Positions 63,909 to 64,000 of a DNA stretch of 64,000 bases are shown piece after piece (the stretch's first letter is position 1; the number at the start of each line of letters is the position of its first letter). The DNA comes from Mesorhizobium sp. Lineage in GTDB: Bacteria > Pseudomonadota > Alphaproteobacteria > Rhizobiales > Rhizobiaceae. The stretch covers positions 27,985-91,984 of the forward strand of contig SAJS01000023.1 in NCBI GenBank assembly GCA_004017535.1. The letters run 5' to 3'. A program made the position numbers and the translations under genes. The notes below the pieces were generated by a model, which was given only the letters and a program-made list of their open reading frames with translations, had not been told where the DNA came from and searched no databases.

Positions 63909-64000
63909 CGCCCCACCAACGACGGCGGTGCGCCGCTGGCGACGAAGAAGTTCGCTTCTAAATCTGCCCTCAAGCGAAATTCAAGAGAGCCGCGTGAGCG
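63909..64000 (+). other. Untranslated leader at the window end (probable rRNA operon leader)
   Basis: These bases hold no convincing start codon with ribosome site. GGCGGTGCGCCGC near 63924 can form a hairpin, and the sequence continues to AAGAGAGCCGCGTGAGCG at the edge. A 16S rRNA gene is expected beyond the window but is not seen. Confidence 0.5.

Noticed and set aside
63593-63961. Plus-strand frame of 122 codons near the window end
   Set aside because: It overlaps the M23 gene start and runs through the A/T-rich stable-RNA promoter; no family match.

Overview
The window is a 64 kb piece of high-GC alphaproteobacterial chromosome. It is most likely from the Hyphomicrobiales (rhizobia), and the gene set and dispersed repeats look most like Mesorhizobium or another Phyllobacteriaceae. 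Pointers are the Ugp transporter with an added phosphodiesterase, an ECF sigma/NrsF pair, DUF1127, DUF1178 and DUF4167 proteins, the nitrogen-type PtsP, a TGA-N9-TCA (RirA-type) motif in front of an iron transporter, and several families of short intergenic palindromes. No phage, IS element, conjugation gene or CRISPR array is visible. Genus assignment is inference.

Layout. 1-2752: end of a ugp glycerol-3-phosphate/glycerophosphodiester uptake operon. 2754-3467: a VapBC-type toxin-antitoxin module with a perfect operator palindrome. 3479-7390: a ferric-iron ABC transporter fbpABC (minus strand) with a RirA-like box and an internal attenuator. 7459-8711: ECF sigma factor, membrane anti-sigma NrsF and a promoter that fits autoregulation. 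8802-10793: a triple-PAS diguanylate cyclase. 10817-16269 (minus): acyl-CoA/electron-transfer genes (hbdA, etfA, etfB), rhomboid, cobalamin adenosyltransferase, HIG1 protein and an SDR. 16328-22077: mixed housekeeping and membrane genes (YihY, EamA, GluQRS, AlkA-like glycosylase, HNH, DsbB, YqaA). 22413-22497: tRNA-Leu(CAA). 22543-27242 (minus): a periplasmic beta-propeller/creatininase pair and an acetyltransferase/flippase pair. 27320-31878: a block holding a LuxR-type ATPase regulator divergent from DUF4242 and DUF1127 genes, bounded by inverted copies of one dispersed repeat. 31883-39078: secA, a parvulin foldase, a TetR regulator, and the coupled argJ-GNAT-mutT operon. 39232-46843: orphan Flp pilin, methyltransferases, ComF, grxC-nitrilase-DUF1178, a MarR/EamA divergent pair, ubiG, and the remnant of a glycolipid-binding gene. 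47058-56987: lysC, ptsP, prfA, prmC, DUF4167 and clpB with a heat-shock-type promoter. 57106-63714: YjbR, L,D-transpeptidase, TMEM175-like channel, DHA2-type MFS pump and a membrane-anchored M23 peptidase. The last ~120 bases look like a strong stable-RNA (probably rRNA operon) promoter and leader.

Most genes are ordinary chromosomal functions. The most interesting signal is a pair of long imperfect hairpins (20781-20923 and 50666-50784). Each begins at the stop codon of a plus-strand gene. They share loop and internal-loop sequences, while their stems differ in sequence yet still pair, which is the pattern expected of a structured RNA. Other items worth a look are the LAL/DUF4242/DUF1127 block with tandem operator-like repeats, a periplasmic creatininase whose metal-site motif differs from the classical one, the sigma/NrsF promoter and cysteine pair, and the iron-regulated attenuated fbp operon.
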